A stretch of 64,000 bases of DNA, taken from the NCBI GenBank assembly GCA_003013855.2, contig PVNU02002806.1, positions 124,001 through 188,000 on the forward strand, read 5' to 3'. Below are positions 32,801 through 41,721 of this stretch, piece by piece (position 1 is the stretch's first letter; every line of letters starts with the position of its first letter). The notes beneath the pieces are model-generated. The model ran no database searches and had not been told where the DNA came from. It saw only the letters and a program-made list of their open reading frames with translations. The DNA comes from Liriodendron chinense. Its lineage: Eukaryota; Streptophyta; Magnoliopsida; Magnoliales; Magnoliaceae. The position numbers and the translations under genes are program-made.

Positions 32801-35800
32801 ATCATTAAAAGATTACTATTCAACTCTTCGAGGCATGTGAGCTAAGCTAAATCCATATCAACCTCTTCCTTCCAAATGTAAAGACGATCATGAACATGCA
32901 CGTAAGTAGTGGGATGACACTTGCATCATGCAGTTCCTAGCCGGATTGAACTCCAATTATCTCCGTGTTTGGGATCAAGTTGTTGTGCAGGATTCTCTTC
33001 CCCCGTTGACGACAGTCTATGCCATGTGCCAGCGCGCTACTGTCTCTGCTTGTCCTTCACATTCATTTTTGTCACCCAAGCGTTCGGCACACCTTGTTGT
33101 AGAACAGTCTTCTCTTCTTTCTGGCTTTCGAGCACCCTTCTTGAGTTCGAGACGTACTTTTGATTATGGTGGTCATGGTAGGGGCCACGAGGGTAATCGC
33201 AGTAGAGGCGGTCGTAATCTTCGTGGTCCTGGTGGACATGGACAAGGATGTGATGGTTCTCGCATCTGTTCGCATTGCGATGGAACCAATCACACAATTG
33301 ATTATTGCTGACAACTTCATGGTCGTCTTACGCGTGCAACCGCCTCTGTTACTGCCACCACTAGTCTTGAGGGACAGCCTTCTACAACCACCTCTGTTGT
33401 AGCTGAGCAGCCTTCTTCAAGGGAGTCTTCTTATTATTTCTTAGTCTCGCATGGGACTCCTCAAATTCCATAACATGGGCTTCTAAGGATGGTTATCTGT
33501 AGAGGTTTACAAGATGGGTGAACGAGGTAAAGGAATTGAGGGGTCTCTTAGTTTCCCTACTCATATCCTAAAGGAAGGAAATGTAGCCGATGGTTTTGCT
33601 AAAATGTGGCCCAATCTCCCATCTCTTCATATAGGAGATTCCCTTTTGTTCTAGTTTGCTTTTCCTTAATGGCCTGCTTTTGTTTGTGGAAAAAAATTGA
33701 GGAAAATGATGTTTTTCTAGAAACATCAATTTTAGAAAATAGTGATAAATGAAAAGTTGTTTCCCTTATTGTTTTTAACAATATTTTATTGAATTTTTTT
33801 CTTTATTTCCAAACTTGTTGTTAAGAAAAAGGGAATCTTTCATGAAAATTTGAGTCGAAGACGGAAGGTGACACATGTTCGTTGAAGATGGATAGTGTTG
33901 CACGTGTCACATTATGACACGTGACACGTTGACATTTGTGTGACATTGGCATGCGTGGGATGCTTGAAGATGGATGGTGCCACATGTTGCACATGTGGCA
34001 TGTCGACACGTGTGGCGCATGAGCAACACTTAAAGATGGATGGAGGCACATGTGGCACAATAACACTTGTACATTTGCACTTGTGGGGTGCTTAGGATGA
34101 GGGTGGCAAATGTTGCACATGTAAATTTAAGTGCGTGGCATGTTGACAGAGTTGACAATGGGTGGTTGAACGTGTCACACATGTTTCATATTGGCACATA
34201 TATGGTGCTTTAAGATAGATGGTGGCACATGTGGGGCACTTGGAAGTTTGCAGTTTGCACATGTGGGGCACTTAGAAGTTTGCAGTTTGCACATGTCGTG
34301 CATGTGAAACGCTTAAAGATGGATGATGGCTAGTGGTACATGCGAGTCAATAGCATGTGTGGCACATGTAGGGTGTTTGAAAATGAGAGGTGGCACGTTT
34401 TGCACATGACACATTGGGATGTGTGGCACATCAAAATGTGGGTCACTAGAAGATGAACAATTTGTTGTACAAGTGGCATAGTCGCACATGTGAGGCACTT
34501 TAAGATGGATGGTGGTACATGTTGTACATGTGGCACCTTGGCACATGTGGGGCACTTGAACATAGACGGTTGCACATGCAGTGCACTTGGAATATGGGTG
34601 GTGGTAAATTGACCACCATGTGGGGCACTTTATAAAAGAGGGGTCATTTCCTCTCATTTTTCTCAATTTATTGGAAGAAAACGAAACGGGCCTTTTCAGG
34701 AAATGAGAGGAGAATAGAAACGGCTTTTCCAAGAAATTTACGAAAACAAATAACGTAAACACCGTTTTATGAAAATGATATTTCCTCATTTTTTTTGAAA
34801 GATAAGAAAATTTATTAAGAAGGCCAAAAAGGCTGGAACCAAGAACACGCAACTAAGAGAAAGCAACAAAACAGTGGGCGACACCCTGAAAAGATAAGAA
34901 ACAAAAAGGAGAAAACAAGCACGAAAAAGGAAAAACCCCTAAAACCATACATAGGCTACCTAAAAAATCAAGGGCCCCAATCCTCGAACAAAACCAAAAC
35001 TTTAGAAAAGTCCACTACGATAGAGGACTATTGATTTCTTAAGCAACGGTTGTTACATTTCGCCCAAATTGCCCAGCAGACCGCGGAGAAAATCAAATGC
35101 CATTTTCCCCCCTCAAAGCACATCCCTCGTTCGCATGCCAGCAACAGAGCAAGTCATCGAGAGAGGTAGGCATCGCCCCGGAGACTCCAACTAACTGAAG
35201 CACACTCCAGCACAGATTAGAGACAAAAGTGCAATGGATTCACCTCCCGACTCTTCTTGTTGATAACATGAGAGACACGCATTAGGCAACATTAGACCTC
35301 TCTTCTTCAGATTGTCGACCGTGAGAATGCAATTTCTTGCCGCTAACCATCCAAAAGCTGCCATCTTAGGAGGGAGGCCATAGGAGCATTGAGCCCCTGT
35401 GTGGCCACAAGAAGTAGGATTCGCCTCTGAATGAAGGCGGCTATAGAAAGATCTAACTGTGAACGAACAAGAGTTGGAAAGTCTCCATCTCACCGAATCT
35501 TTTGATGAAGGAGAAGGGTGGAATTCTTGCAAATGAGCAAGAAGAAGTAAGCAATCATGGAATTCAACCTCCGAGAGATCTCTTCAAAGCAGAGGAAGCT
35601 ATTCCTCCAGAATCATGCTGAGAGAAGCAATCAGAAACAACTATATTCTTGTCCGAGGCCAGAGCAAAAAGAAGAGGAAAATCGTTTGCTAACGTCGAAT
35701 ACCTAGCCCAAACATCCAACCAAAACCTGATCGAAGAACCATTACCCAAGCTAAAGCAAATTTTGTCACGCACAAGGGGGGATAAATTAGCAATCTCCCT

Positions 35801-38800
35801 CCAAATAAAAGAGCTACGATAGGAAGCCGAATCGTTAATCCACCATCCAGACCGAGATGTGCCATATTTAGCAACAATGATATTTCTCCATAGGCTATCA
35901 TGCAAAACGCCATATCCGCTTTCCAAGTAGGGCAATGTTCATAAGGGGAAGATCTTTAATGTTTGCACCTCCCTCTTTGTAGGGGGCAAAACTTCCCTCC
36001 ACTTGAGTAAGAGGCTTTGGAATGCCCTGCCACAAGAAATTCCGCCACAATTTGTCGATCTTAACAATGATAGATTTGGGGCAGTGAAACAAAGACGGGA
36101 AGTAAATAGGCATACTGGAAAGAGACGCCCGAATCAGATTAAGTCTCCCCTCTAAAGAAAGAGTATTGAGCATCCAAGAGGCAAGCTTTTTTTTTCCCCA
36201 TTCTTTCTAAAATTTTATCCCACAAGGATAACGGAGGCTTATCATAGCAGAGAGGTAATCCCAGATATAAGGTAGGGAGAGATCCTACCTTACATCCCAA
36301 AGAATCAACGATGGAAGAATAGACCTCTATAGGAGTATTAATCCCAAAAACCTCTGATTTGGACATATTAACCTTGAAGCTAGAAACTACTAGAAATCAA
36401 CAAATAGCCATACTTAGAAACGAAATCATCAGCTCATCTGCATCACAGAAGAGAAGAGTGTCATCAACAAACTATAAATGACTAATGCGTGAGGTATAGT
36501 TAGGGATAGAGAAACCTCTAAACAGCCCCAAATCCTGCCCCTGGATAGCATTCCACTCAGAGCTTCAGAAACCAGAATGAAAAGAAAAGGAGATAAGAGG
36601 ATCTCCCTGCCTTAGCCCTCTAGTAGCTCTAAAAAAACCAAAGGGAGATCCATGAATGAGAACAGAATATTTGGGCGAGGAAACACAAATATGGATCCAA
36701 GATCTCCATTTGAAACCCAATCCTATTCTATCCAACATATAATCCACGAAATTCCAATCCACGTGATCATAAGCCCCTTCAATGTCAAGTTTGCATATAA
36801 TCCCTTTTCTTTTCTTCCTAACGCAAGAGATAAGGCACTCATTGGCTACGAGGGGGTAGTCAAGGATTTGACGACCTTCAACAAAGGTAAACTAGATGGG
36901 GGAAACCACCTTCGCAATTACCATCCAAATTCTCTAGGCTAAAACTTTGGATAGAATTTTATACGGACCACCCATAAGACTGATCGGGTGGAAATCATTC
37001 AGATTTTGAGCCCCTTCCAGCTTAAGAATAAGAGCTATAAAGGTGCTACCCAATTCAGTAGAGAGCCTATCGTCCTCAAAGAACTCTTTAACAAAAGCAA
37101 GAAGATCGACACTAACTATATCCCAAAAAGATTGAAAAAAAGCCAAGGGAAAACCATCAAGCCCTGAGGCCTTATCCCTCCCGATGTCCTTAACAACACT
37201 TTTAACCTCTTCCATCTCTACTGCCCTTTCAAGAAGAATCGCTTCCTCCTCTGAGAGCGATTGGAAAGGCAGCCTGTCCAACCTCGGGCGTGAGACTGGC
37301 TCAACAGACAACGAGGTAGAATAGAAATCAACAATAAATTTACAAATAGCGTCTTTATCAGTAACAACCACATTATCAATGTTAAGAGAGGATATAGCAT
37401 TGATTTGAGCCCGAGCATTAACGTAATTGTGGAAGAATTTAGTATTGCGATCACCCTCCTAAAGCCATAAGGCCCTGAACTGTTGCCTCCATTTGATCTC
37501 CTCCTCCCTTAATCTGCAAAAGTAATCCTGCAAAAGCTGGGATCTTAGGTTCATCTCCTCCTCAGACAAAAGTTTAGCCTCTTCCTTAACGTCCAAGTCT
37601 TGAATGTCAGCAAGTAAAGCTGACATCTCAGCTTCCCTCCTACCAAAAAAATCTTTGTGCCATTCCTTAAGGTTGAGCTTTAGGAGTTGCATTTTTTTTA
37701 AAAGGATAAAGCCCGACTTCCCTGTGACAGTGAAAGAATTCCACCAGTCCGAAATCATTTCTCGAAAACCCTCCATTTCCATCCAAGTGAGTTCAAACCG
37801 GAACGGTTTAGGGCCCCAGTTCAACTCCTCTTTCCAGGAGAATGGGGCAATGATCAGAAGTAGGTTTAGGCAGCCCAATTTGACAAGCAAAGGAAAAGTG
37901 GTTTATCCAATCATGGGATAACAAAAATCTATCAAGGAGGGACATAGTGGGGGGATTCCTACCGTTGGACCAAGTATATTTGACTCCCCCAATAGGGATA
38001 TCTAGAAGACCATGACTGGCTATCCAATCTGAAAATTGACTCATGGAGGCATTGATGGTAGAACAACTAGAGCGTTCAGAAGAGAAGTGAATCACATTGA
38101 AATCCCCTCCCAGAACCCACGGGAACTTCCATTTGGCAGCAACAGAGGACAACTGTTGCCAAAAAGAAGGGCGATCCATAGGAGAATTTGGACCATAAAT
38201 TCCAGAGAACATCCACAGAAAGCCTGAGGGGGATTCCTCAATTTATATTTCAATGAATTCAAACAAGCACTAAAAAAAAATTTCATCTTTCTACAACACG
38301 TGTGTGTTAGCACCACCCTTCAAACACATACATGCATACAAATATACACATATGAGCTCTGCTAAGCACACCACCGCACACACGTATGCAATAAAGCTCA
38401 TGTACACGCTACATATGTGCCAGCAGGGCACAGAGATGTGAGATCCAATCAATCCATTGGGTTGGTCTAGATCAGCCTAATGCTCGGGCTAGGGCAGAAA
38501 TATAATGGTGTCGTTCTGATGATAGATTGGATCTTTGACCTATCATGTCATGTTGGCACATGTGTGGCGTGTGCATGAGCTTTATTCCACACACGTGTGC
38601 ACTTAGCAAAGAAAGCTCCACACACGCGCGCGCGTGCACACACACGTATACATATGCTAATTGTAAAAAATATTAAAATGCAACTCAAACAAAAGAATGT
38701 AGAAGTACGGTGACACTACAATCATCATAACTCGCATGTTACTAAGAAAAAAGAAGGATAATGCACTTACGTCCCCGAAAATGCCATAATCCCAGTTGTT

Positions 38801-41562
38801 AATAAACCTCCAAACTGCATCAAAACAAGTGAAAGAAAATCAATAACACATCTTCCCTTCTACACCATAGTTACTAGGCTCAAGGTCCCCTTCGCATTTG
38901 ATTTACAATTCAATATTTTTCATTGCTTAGTGAATCCAATTTGTTGAGATTAGCTCATCATGAGTTTCTTTGATCATTGCATCTATTCACTAAGTTAGTA
39001 TATTCAATTTGTTCAATTCATGAATCAAATTTCGTCTATCCGCAAAGCCGCATTATAGAGGTATTGTACAATGCTCAGCCCATTCATTTGTAACCACATT
39101 CTATGGAAGGGGGAACTCTTTCAATGATCCAAATCATCCATATGGTTTGCCAATTGGCAAAAAAAATCACAGAGAAAATTATCACCCATCTGATAGGTGG
39201 ACATTTGTTGTGCATGGACTGTTGGCAAGATTTTACGTTTCAACTGTCCATTTACAATATGCTTATAGATAGCTAGCAATTTCCAATGAGATCTTTGCTT
39301 AGCCCACATGCATGTACAAGGCATACAAGGCATACCATCTGCATGCCATCACATGTGCCACTGTGGCAGAAAGATGTTATATCCGAGCTGTCCATAAGGT
39401 TGGTCCAAACATTCTCTCCAAAATCAAGATGGTCCATTCATCATGTGGATCACAATGTTAGGAACAGGCAGACAGGTTAGAAGACTCTGGCCAAAAGTTT
39501 TTACACCAGTACATCTATTTTTTCCACCAGTACATCTGTCTCATGAATTACGGTCCAACTGACAAGTGGAGCGACCTGATTCTTGGGCGAAAGCAACATC
39601 ACAATGAGCCCCCTGATGGGTGGATTACATCTATCTACCACTTATTTGCCATGTTGGCACTTGGCACATGTGTGGTGTGTACATGAGCTGTCTTATAGAC
39701 ATTTGTAGGCCTAGCAAAGCTCTCGCCAATGATTCTTTCCCTTTGCAGCACTAGCCATCCATGGTGGGACCCACCAGATGAATGATTTATCATTAAAAGT
39801 GGGCCCCATACTTCCTGCTTCCTAGGCATTCTTGGTTCCCAACATTTGTAAGAATGGACAGTTCCCCACTGCCACACTCATCCACCTACATTTTGTATGA
39901 TCAAGGTACAAAAAGCATGCGCGAGTTTAAAAATCCGTAATTAAAAGCAAGCATGGCATATTTCCTCGTAAAGTTAAGTGATAGATAAGGGTGTGTTTGG
40001 TTGCATGAAATATCATGAAATTTCGCATCAAATTAGTCTTTAATCATGAAATTTCATGATATCTGATACAACCAAATGCACGCTAGATAAAATGTACAAG
40101 GAGCGGAAATCAGCACTTACAACGATAGGATGCTTGGTGATTGGAGCTGCAAGCAAGGCGGCCGTGTGGACCAAATGGTAGAGAGATGCAGTATGCCATA
40201 CCTTGAATTTTTTTTTTTTACACAAAAAGAAATGAGAAATTGAAGAGAGAAAAAACTGTGATCAATTAAGATTAGCAGAATTGTAATAAAAATGAAATGA
40301 TTACATCTTTGTAAGCTGGATTTTTGGGTTTAAAGGCATGCGCTCCATAGGTGCCAAGGGCAAGAGCAGCAACCCCTGTTTACATTTAAATGAGTGAGAG
40401 AAAATTCACAGATACCTACAATGAGAAATTCAGTCCTTCTTACCATTCTTATTCAATTCTAACGAAAGGAGAAATTCTAAGGTGATTCTTACATGGAGAT
40501 AGTGAAGAGGCAAATGCAACATCATCATATCAGGGCTATGATCCAGCTGGGGCTCTATTCTGTACTAAAAGCCAGGCTAGTCCACTTATCAGGTCGGCTA
40601 GGCAGGTATGTTGAATGTTGACCAATTTTGTTTCGAACCATATATTTTCCTGATACAAGTGTGACCTACCTAATGAGTGGATTGGCCGGACTTATGGACC
40701 AGGACATGCTCATAGTGGGCCCCACCTACTGAATGGCCCGGATCAAGCACAACAGTGCCACGATTCACTTTTCTGACCTCTCCTGCTGTAGCATTCATCA
40801 CAGAAGAAAACCCATAATAACAAATTTTGCTTTTATTCCTCATACAAGTGTGACCCACCTAATGAATGGATTGGCAGGATTTATGGGTCCAGGACATGCT
40901 TATAGCAGGTCCCACATAATGAATGGCCCGGATCAAGCACACGCATGCTGTGATTCACTTTTCCAACATCTCCTGCCGTAGCACATCCGTCATAGTAGAA
41001 GACCCAAAATACAAACTCAGCTTTTCTTCCTCATACAAGTGTGACATACCTAGTGAGAGGATTGGCAGGATTTATGACCAGGACATGCTCATAGCGGGCC
41101 CCACCTAATGAATGGCCCGGATCAAGCACACGCATGCCGTGATTCACTTTTTTTAACCTCTCCTGCCATAGCATTCGTTGTACAAGAAGACCCACAATAA
41201 CAAATTCAGCTTTTCTTATCATTTTATTCCATAGCATTGGAAGAAATATTATGAGAGAGAGATGTATCATGAATGATTTGGGTATTGGAACTGTACACTT
41301 CTAATCCCAAAAGTAGATAATTGGGGTATCTGCATGAATAAAATAGGGTTGAAAAATCAATGCAGGGAAGAAAGGAAAAAGGTAGAAAGATAGAAAATGA
41401 ATTTCTTTTCTTGGGTTTTCAAAATCCAATAAAAGAAATTTACATATTTTTCTCTTCTGGCATTAGAATTGCAGTATTCTATAATACCCAGAGCAGGAAA
41501 AAAAAGGGGGGGAGGTGCATACATCCTACAAAACCAGGACTAAAATATCAGTTCCCTCAATT

Positions 41563-41606
<44 letters not shown>

Positions 41607-41646
41607 CAGAGACAGCAGCAACTCGGTGCCACATACGGGGATCCAT
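20204..41646 (-). CDS. TMEM256/DUF423-family membrane protein, five exons, 18.5-kb last intron
   Basis: Exons on the minus strand are 41607-41646, 40305-40375, 40121-40201, 38771-38814 and 20204-20303. They join to 336 bp, 111 residues plus TAG, in an unbroken frame with GT-AG introns in phases 1, 0, 0 and 2. The product begins MDPRMWHRVAAVSG, and has TYGAHAFKPKNPAYKD at 22-37, VWHTASLYHLVHTAALLAAP at 38-57, FGGLLTTGIMAFSGT at 65-79 and CYTVAYLEDRKYSSLAPYGG at 80-99, ending WASLLF. These are hallmark segments of plant TMEM256 homologs, and the length is the family's usual. Four hydrophobic stretches (about 8-28, 42-58, 65-86, 91-110) predict a small multi-pass membrane protein; the family's molecular function is not established. 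The exons are intact although intron 4 is filled with transposons, so the gene is probably functional. The 3' UTR should lie below 20204. A CTTTCAG at 41671-41677 could be the acceptor of a 5' UTR intron. Confidence 0.92.
20381..20419. repeat. Poly(T) tract
   Basis: About 34 consecutive T, roughly 80 bp inside intron 4 from its acceptor. Read on the minus strand it is poly(A) and could be the tail of a retroposed sequence. Confidence 0.85.
20640..21175 (-). repeat. LTR remnant with GACCGGT-type U3 array, minus strand
   Basis: Between 20965 and 21170 are CGACCGGTTG, TTGACCGGTTGGGC, GGCCGGTCATGACAGGCC and GACCGGTCGAC, and AAAAACTGTCCAAT (minus ATTGGACAGTTTTT) at about 21016. A TATATA lies at 20909-20914, downstream in the minus direction, followed by a (CT)n tract at 20804-20853. 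The layout is that of the other LTRs here, but no termini or coding region were found. It sits within intron 4. Confidence 0.55.
20804..20853. repeat. (CT)n microsatellite
   Basis: About 25 CT units. The arginine/glutamate frame on the minus strand is a translation of this tract. Confidence 0.9.
21273..21690. mobile_element. Possible hAT-like MITE, GACTCG-rich
   Basis: The left side CCATAGTTATAAAATTGAC and right side GGGTTTTCAAACTATGG look like an imperfect terminal inverted repeat, with GAGTCAACTCGACTCG-rich DNA inside. I could not find a clean 8-bp TSD. Confidence 0.4.
21691..22955. other. Intron 4 stretch without recognised gene
   Basis: The plus strand at 22080-22330 has a weakly protein-like frame (LEFNMNLKMLKSEILQELEL) that soon meets stops. 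The minus-strand 156-residue frame at 21603-22073 has no family I recognise. CCCCAAACAGGCTCTTAAG at about 22876 resembles a Tourist-type MITE end. Confidence 0.4.
22956..23204 (+). pseudogene. Unidentified exon-like sequence, antisense inside intron 4
   Basis: The plus strand encodes CRWLVPMRLLSLCDFLFVES and RRFDVGYLMCRLVEAVEDIV in an 82-codon frame whose composition looks protein-like. It is followed by AAAG/GTATTT, a good plant 5' splice site, at about 23189. Several AGs precede the frame (for example GCAAATGCAG and GAGTGCAG). I do not recognise the family. It may be a captured gene fragment, an exon of an unseen gene on the plus strand, or chance. Confidence 0.3.
23360..24160 (-). repeat. 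Copia LTR relic with primer-binding site (approximate)
   Basis: GCTCTGATATCATGT at 23361-23375 is, on the minus strand, the copia primer-binding motif (TGATATCAGAGC, complementary to initiator tRNA-Met). LTR-like AT-rich DNA starts just beyond it on the plus side. No coding region is left and the far end is not fixed. Confidence 0.4.
24235..25187 (+). repeat. Chromovirus 5' LTR (953 bp)
   Basis: Begins TGATGAGGACAC and ends GTCCTGCATCA. U3 contains an array of TCGGGCGCCCGA-type palindromes at 24423-24550, then CTGGACGTTTTT at 24517 and a TATTTAAG box at about 24630. The 5' ~85 bp duplicate the end of the pol frame. It has about 30 bp more array sequence than the 3' LTR. Confidence 0.93.
25478..27729 (+). 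pseudogene. Chromovirus gag-protease, split by a hAT-type MITE
   Basis: The frame starts MPTRRGRGFGLQP and has a coiled-coil-like segment (LAQLIQKITALEASHKRDFA). After codon ~118 the 501-bp MITE at 25834-26334 interrupts it. Past the MITE the gag domain resumes (SFDGRLDPKVFLDWVADMDH, EKLKEKYLPLSYRQKLLDQW). Next come a CCHC zinc knuckle (CYECGNLGHMANQC) near 27045 and the aspartic protease motif (VIVDSGSYQNVIS) near 27330. The active-site triad reads DSG. The frame closes at 27729; pol is in the -1 frame from about 27696. Whether this shift is programmed or a mutation in the GTGGGGAAA run cannot be told from one copy. Confidence 0.9.
25834..26334. mobile_element. hAT-type MITE inside gag
   Basis: The terminal repeats are CAGTGTTTTAAATTGCG at 25834 and GCTATTTAAAACACTG ending 26334. 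The 8-bp duplication is GATCCAAA at 25826-25833 and GATCCAGA at 26335-26342, one mismatch. Inside, TAGCGTGTAGCGTAGC-type phrases recur near both ends as subterminal repeats, with an AT-rich centre. It carries no coding sequence and must post-date the retrotransposon. Confidence 0.88.
27696..30808 (+). pseudogene. Chromovirus pol: RT, RNase H, integrase, chromodomain
   Basis: RT: KKDGTWRMCVDSRAINKITV, FSKIDIKSGYHQIRI and catalytic YFDDILIYS near 28400. RNase H: VACDASGIGIGGVL, KEFYAVVQSLRHWRHYLL, FSDHEAL and TLSRR. Integrase: a His/Cys zinc finger (AGHFGRDKT ... CRTCQLAK), catalytic core (FVVVDRFSKMTHFLPC, TIVSDRDVRF, HPQTNGQTEVVN), then a chromodomain near 30520-30690 (DDEIVSTRDGGFQRYLVKW, FSESTWLTEAKVQ). 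The frame continues 85 bp into the 3' LTR and stops at 30806-30808. Breaks: TGA at 28263-28265 in place of a conserved Trp codon, TAG at about 29529, a 7-bp duplication (GTGCTTC) near 29610 and a one-base loss near 29748. It cannot make an intact polyprotein. Confidence 0.92.
30724..31646 (+). repeat. Chromovirus 3' LTR (923 bp)
   Basis: Begins TGATGAGAATAC and ends GTCCTGCATCA, followed by the TSD GTAGT. It matches the 5' LTR closely but its palindrome array (30910-31010) is about 30 bp shorter, having lost one CATCGGGTGCCCGA-type and part of another unit. Its first 85 bp encode the last ~28 residues of pol. Confidence 0.93.
31652..33478 (+). pseudogene. Ty1/copia LTR end, primer-binding site and gag
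   Basis: The end of an LTR (to about 31860, ...CCAGATCA) is followed by a primer-binding site TTGGTATCAAAGCC near 31870. The gag frame starts MEDKGLSSLEMGSLESNPLQ at 32411, with LNGDNYLQWAQYVKVFLGAY typical of copia gag. It continues through stops and frameshifts with AKGIWDTLHDMFSE, FLAGLNSNYLRVWDQV (from 32934), a glycine-rich stretch, and a CCHC-type knuckle ICSHCDGTNHTIDYC at 33266. It then breaks off near 33478. The chromovirus is inserted in this element's LTR, so left-hand LTR sequence should lie before 24230. Confidence 0.85.
33500..33655 (+). pseudogene. LINE RNase H-like 3' remnant
   Basis: The plus frame reads VNEVKELRGSLSFPTHILKE then GNVADGFAKMWPNLP and a stop. This resembles the end of the RNase H domain of plant L1 elements (HI.REGN.VAD.LAK). 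Only about 50 codons remain. Confidence 0.45.
33855..34630. repeat. Degenerate tandem-repeat field, GGCACATGTGGGGCACTT-type
   Basis: About ten diverged units of 70-85 bp contain combinations of (T)TAAAGATGGATGGTGG, CACATGTTGCACATGTGGCA and GGCACATGTGGGGCACTTG. The hexamer CACATG or its relatives occurs dozens of times. The minus-strand frame of 179 codons through it (VPHMCDYATC-type Cys/His runs) is judged non-coding because it only follows the repeat. Confidence 0.8.
35191..37371 (-). pseudogene. LINE reverse transcriptase and C-terminal domain, broken
   Basis: RT segments on the minus strand: KASGLDGFPLAFFQSFWDIV, FIALILKLEGAQNLNDFHPI, MDWNFVDYMLDRIGLGFKWR, TRGLRQGDP, and the catalytic FVDD near 36455 (FVDDTLLFCDAD). 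Then SLPTLYLGLPLCYDKPPLSL, LNTLSLEGRLNLIRASLSSM, LWRNFLWQG, and the RT-associated zinc-binding region RWRLSNSCSFTVRSFYSRLH with PPKMAAFGWLAARNCILTVD. Stops and frameshifts occur at several joints, so it is inactive. Confidence 0.87.
37459..38230 (-). pseudogene. LINE apurinic-type endonuclease, N-terminally truncated
   Basis: The minus strand reads FSGIYGPNSPMDRPSFWQQL, then WVLGGDFNVIHFSSERS (the GDFN catalytic motif), IGGVKYTWSNGRNPP, LDRFLLSHDW and PTSDHCPILL, the ordered motifs of the C-terminal half of the exonuclease-endonuclease-phosphatase fold in plant L1 elements. The connector to RT follows (PFRFELTWMEMEGFREMISD). A stop at about 37458 separates it from the RT frame. Confidence 0.85.
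38276..38770. other. Start of intron 4; alternating purine-pyrimidine tracts
   Basis: No coding signal. Runs such as CACACGCGCGCGCGTGCACACACACGTATACAT (in pieces, 38610-38655) form a Z-DNA-prone tract. Related ACACGTGTG and CACACACGTATGCA phrases are at 38298-38390. Confidence 0.5.
39987..40085. mobile_element. Short Tourist-like MITE in intron 3
   Basis: GGGTGTGTTTGGTTGCATGA at the left is inverted at the right (GATACAACCAAATGCACGC). The ~100-bp element folds on itself around a TGAAATTTC core and sits 35 bp from the intron 3 donor. TAA occurs on both sides but slightly offset. Confidence 0.55.
40655..41224. repeat. Three ~190-bp tandem repeats in intron 1
   Basis: Units start at ACAAGTGTGAC at 40655, 40844 and 41035 (spacing 189 and 191 bp). 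Each has CCTAATGA(G/A)TGGATTGG, GGACATGCT(C/T)ATAG, AATGGCCCGGATCAAGCACA and GATTCACTTTT in order. They fill nearly half of intron 1. The short frames within are not conserved between copies. Confidence 0.88.
41565..41603. repeat. (GA)n microsatellite at the intron 1 donor
   Basis: About 19 GA units on the plus strand. On the minus strand this is (CT)n starting immediately after the intron 1 donor GTAC, 40 bp into the coding sequence of the TMEM256-like gene. A second short GA run is at 41676-41689 in the 5' untranslated region. Confidence 0.9.
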
Positions 41647-41721
41647 GCCGGCTTCACCCCAGGCAAGTGTCTGAAAGAGAGAGAGAGACGGATGGAGGGG
41701 CTTTTCTCCTAATGCTGATGT

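Larger units (their letters stand above)
34793..38275 (-). mobile_element. 5'-truncated plant L1 LINE
   Basis: The 3' end, at low coordinates, is a short poly(A) on the minus strand (T-run at 34793-34800). The element reads through endonuclease, reverse transcriptase and a C-terminal zinc-binding RT-associated domain (detailed separately). ORF1 and the first part of the endonuclease are missing, which is typical 5' truncation. Flanking A/T-rich sequences gave no convincing TSD by eye. It lies in intron 4, in the same orientation as the host gene. Confidence 0.88.
20304..38770 (-). other. Intron 4 of the TMEM256-like gene (18,467 bp)
   Basis: The donor is GTAAGT (plus strand 38765-38770) and the acceptor is CAG at 20304-20306, preceded on the minus strand by GAATTTTT. 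The intron holds a gypsy LTR relic, copia relics, the complete chromovirus 24235-31646, a LINE RNase H relic, the 33.9-34.6 kb tandem field and the L1 LINE 34793-38275. The sum of the other three introns is under 2.7 kb, so intron size is mostly transposon insertion. Confidence 0.9.

Noticed and set aside
34313..34852. 179-codon minus frame rich in Cys and His, zinc-finger-like at a glance
   Set aside because: Cys/His come from the CACATGTGG repeat in one frame; no regular CxxC-H-H spacing, and the frame ignores unit boundaries.
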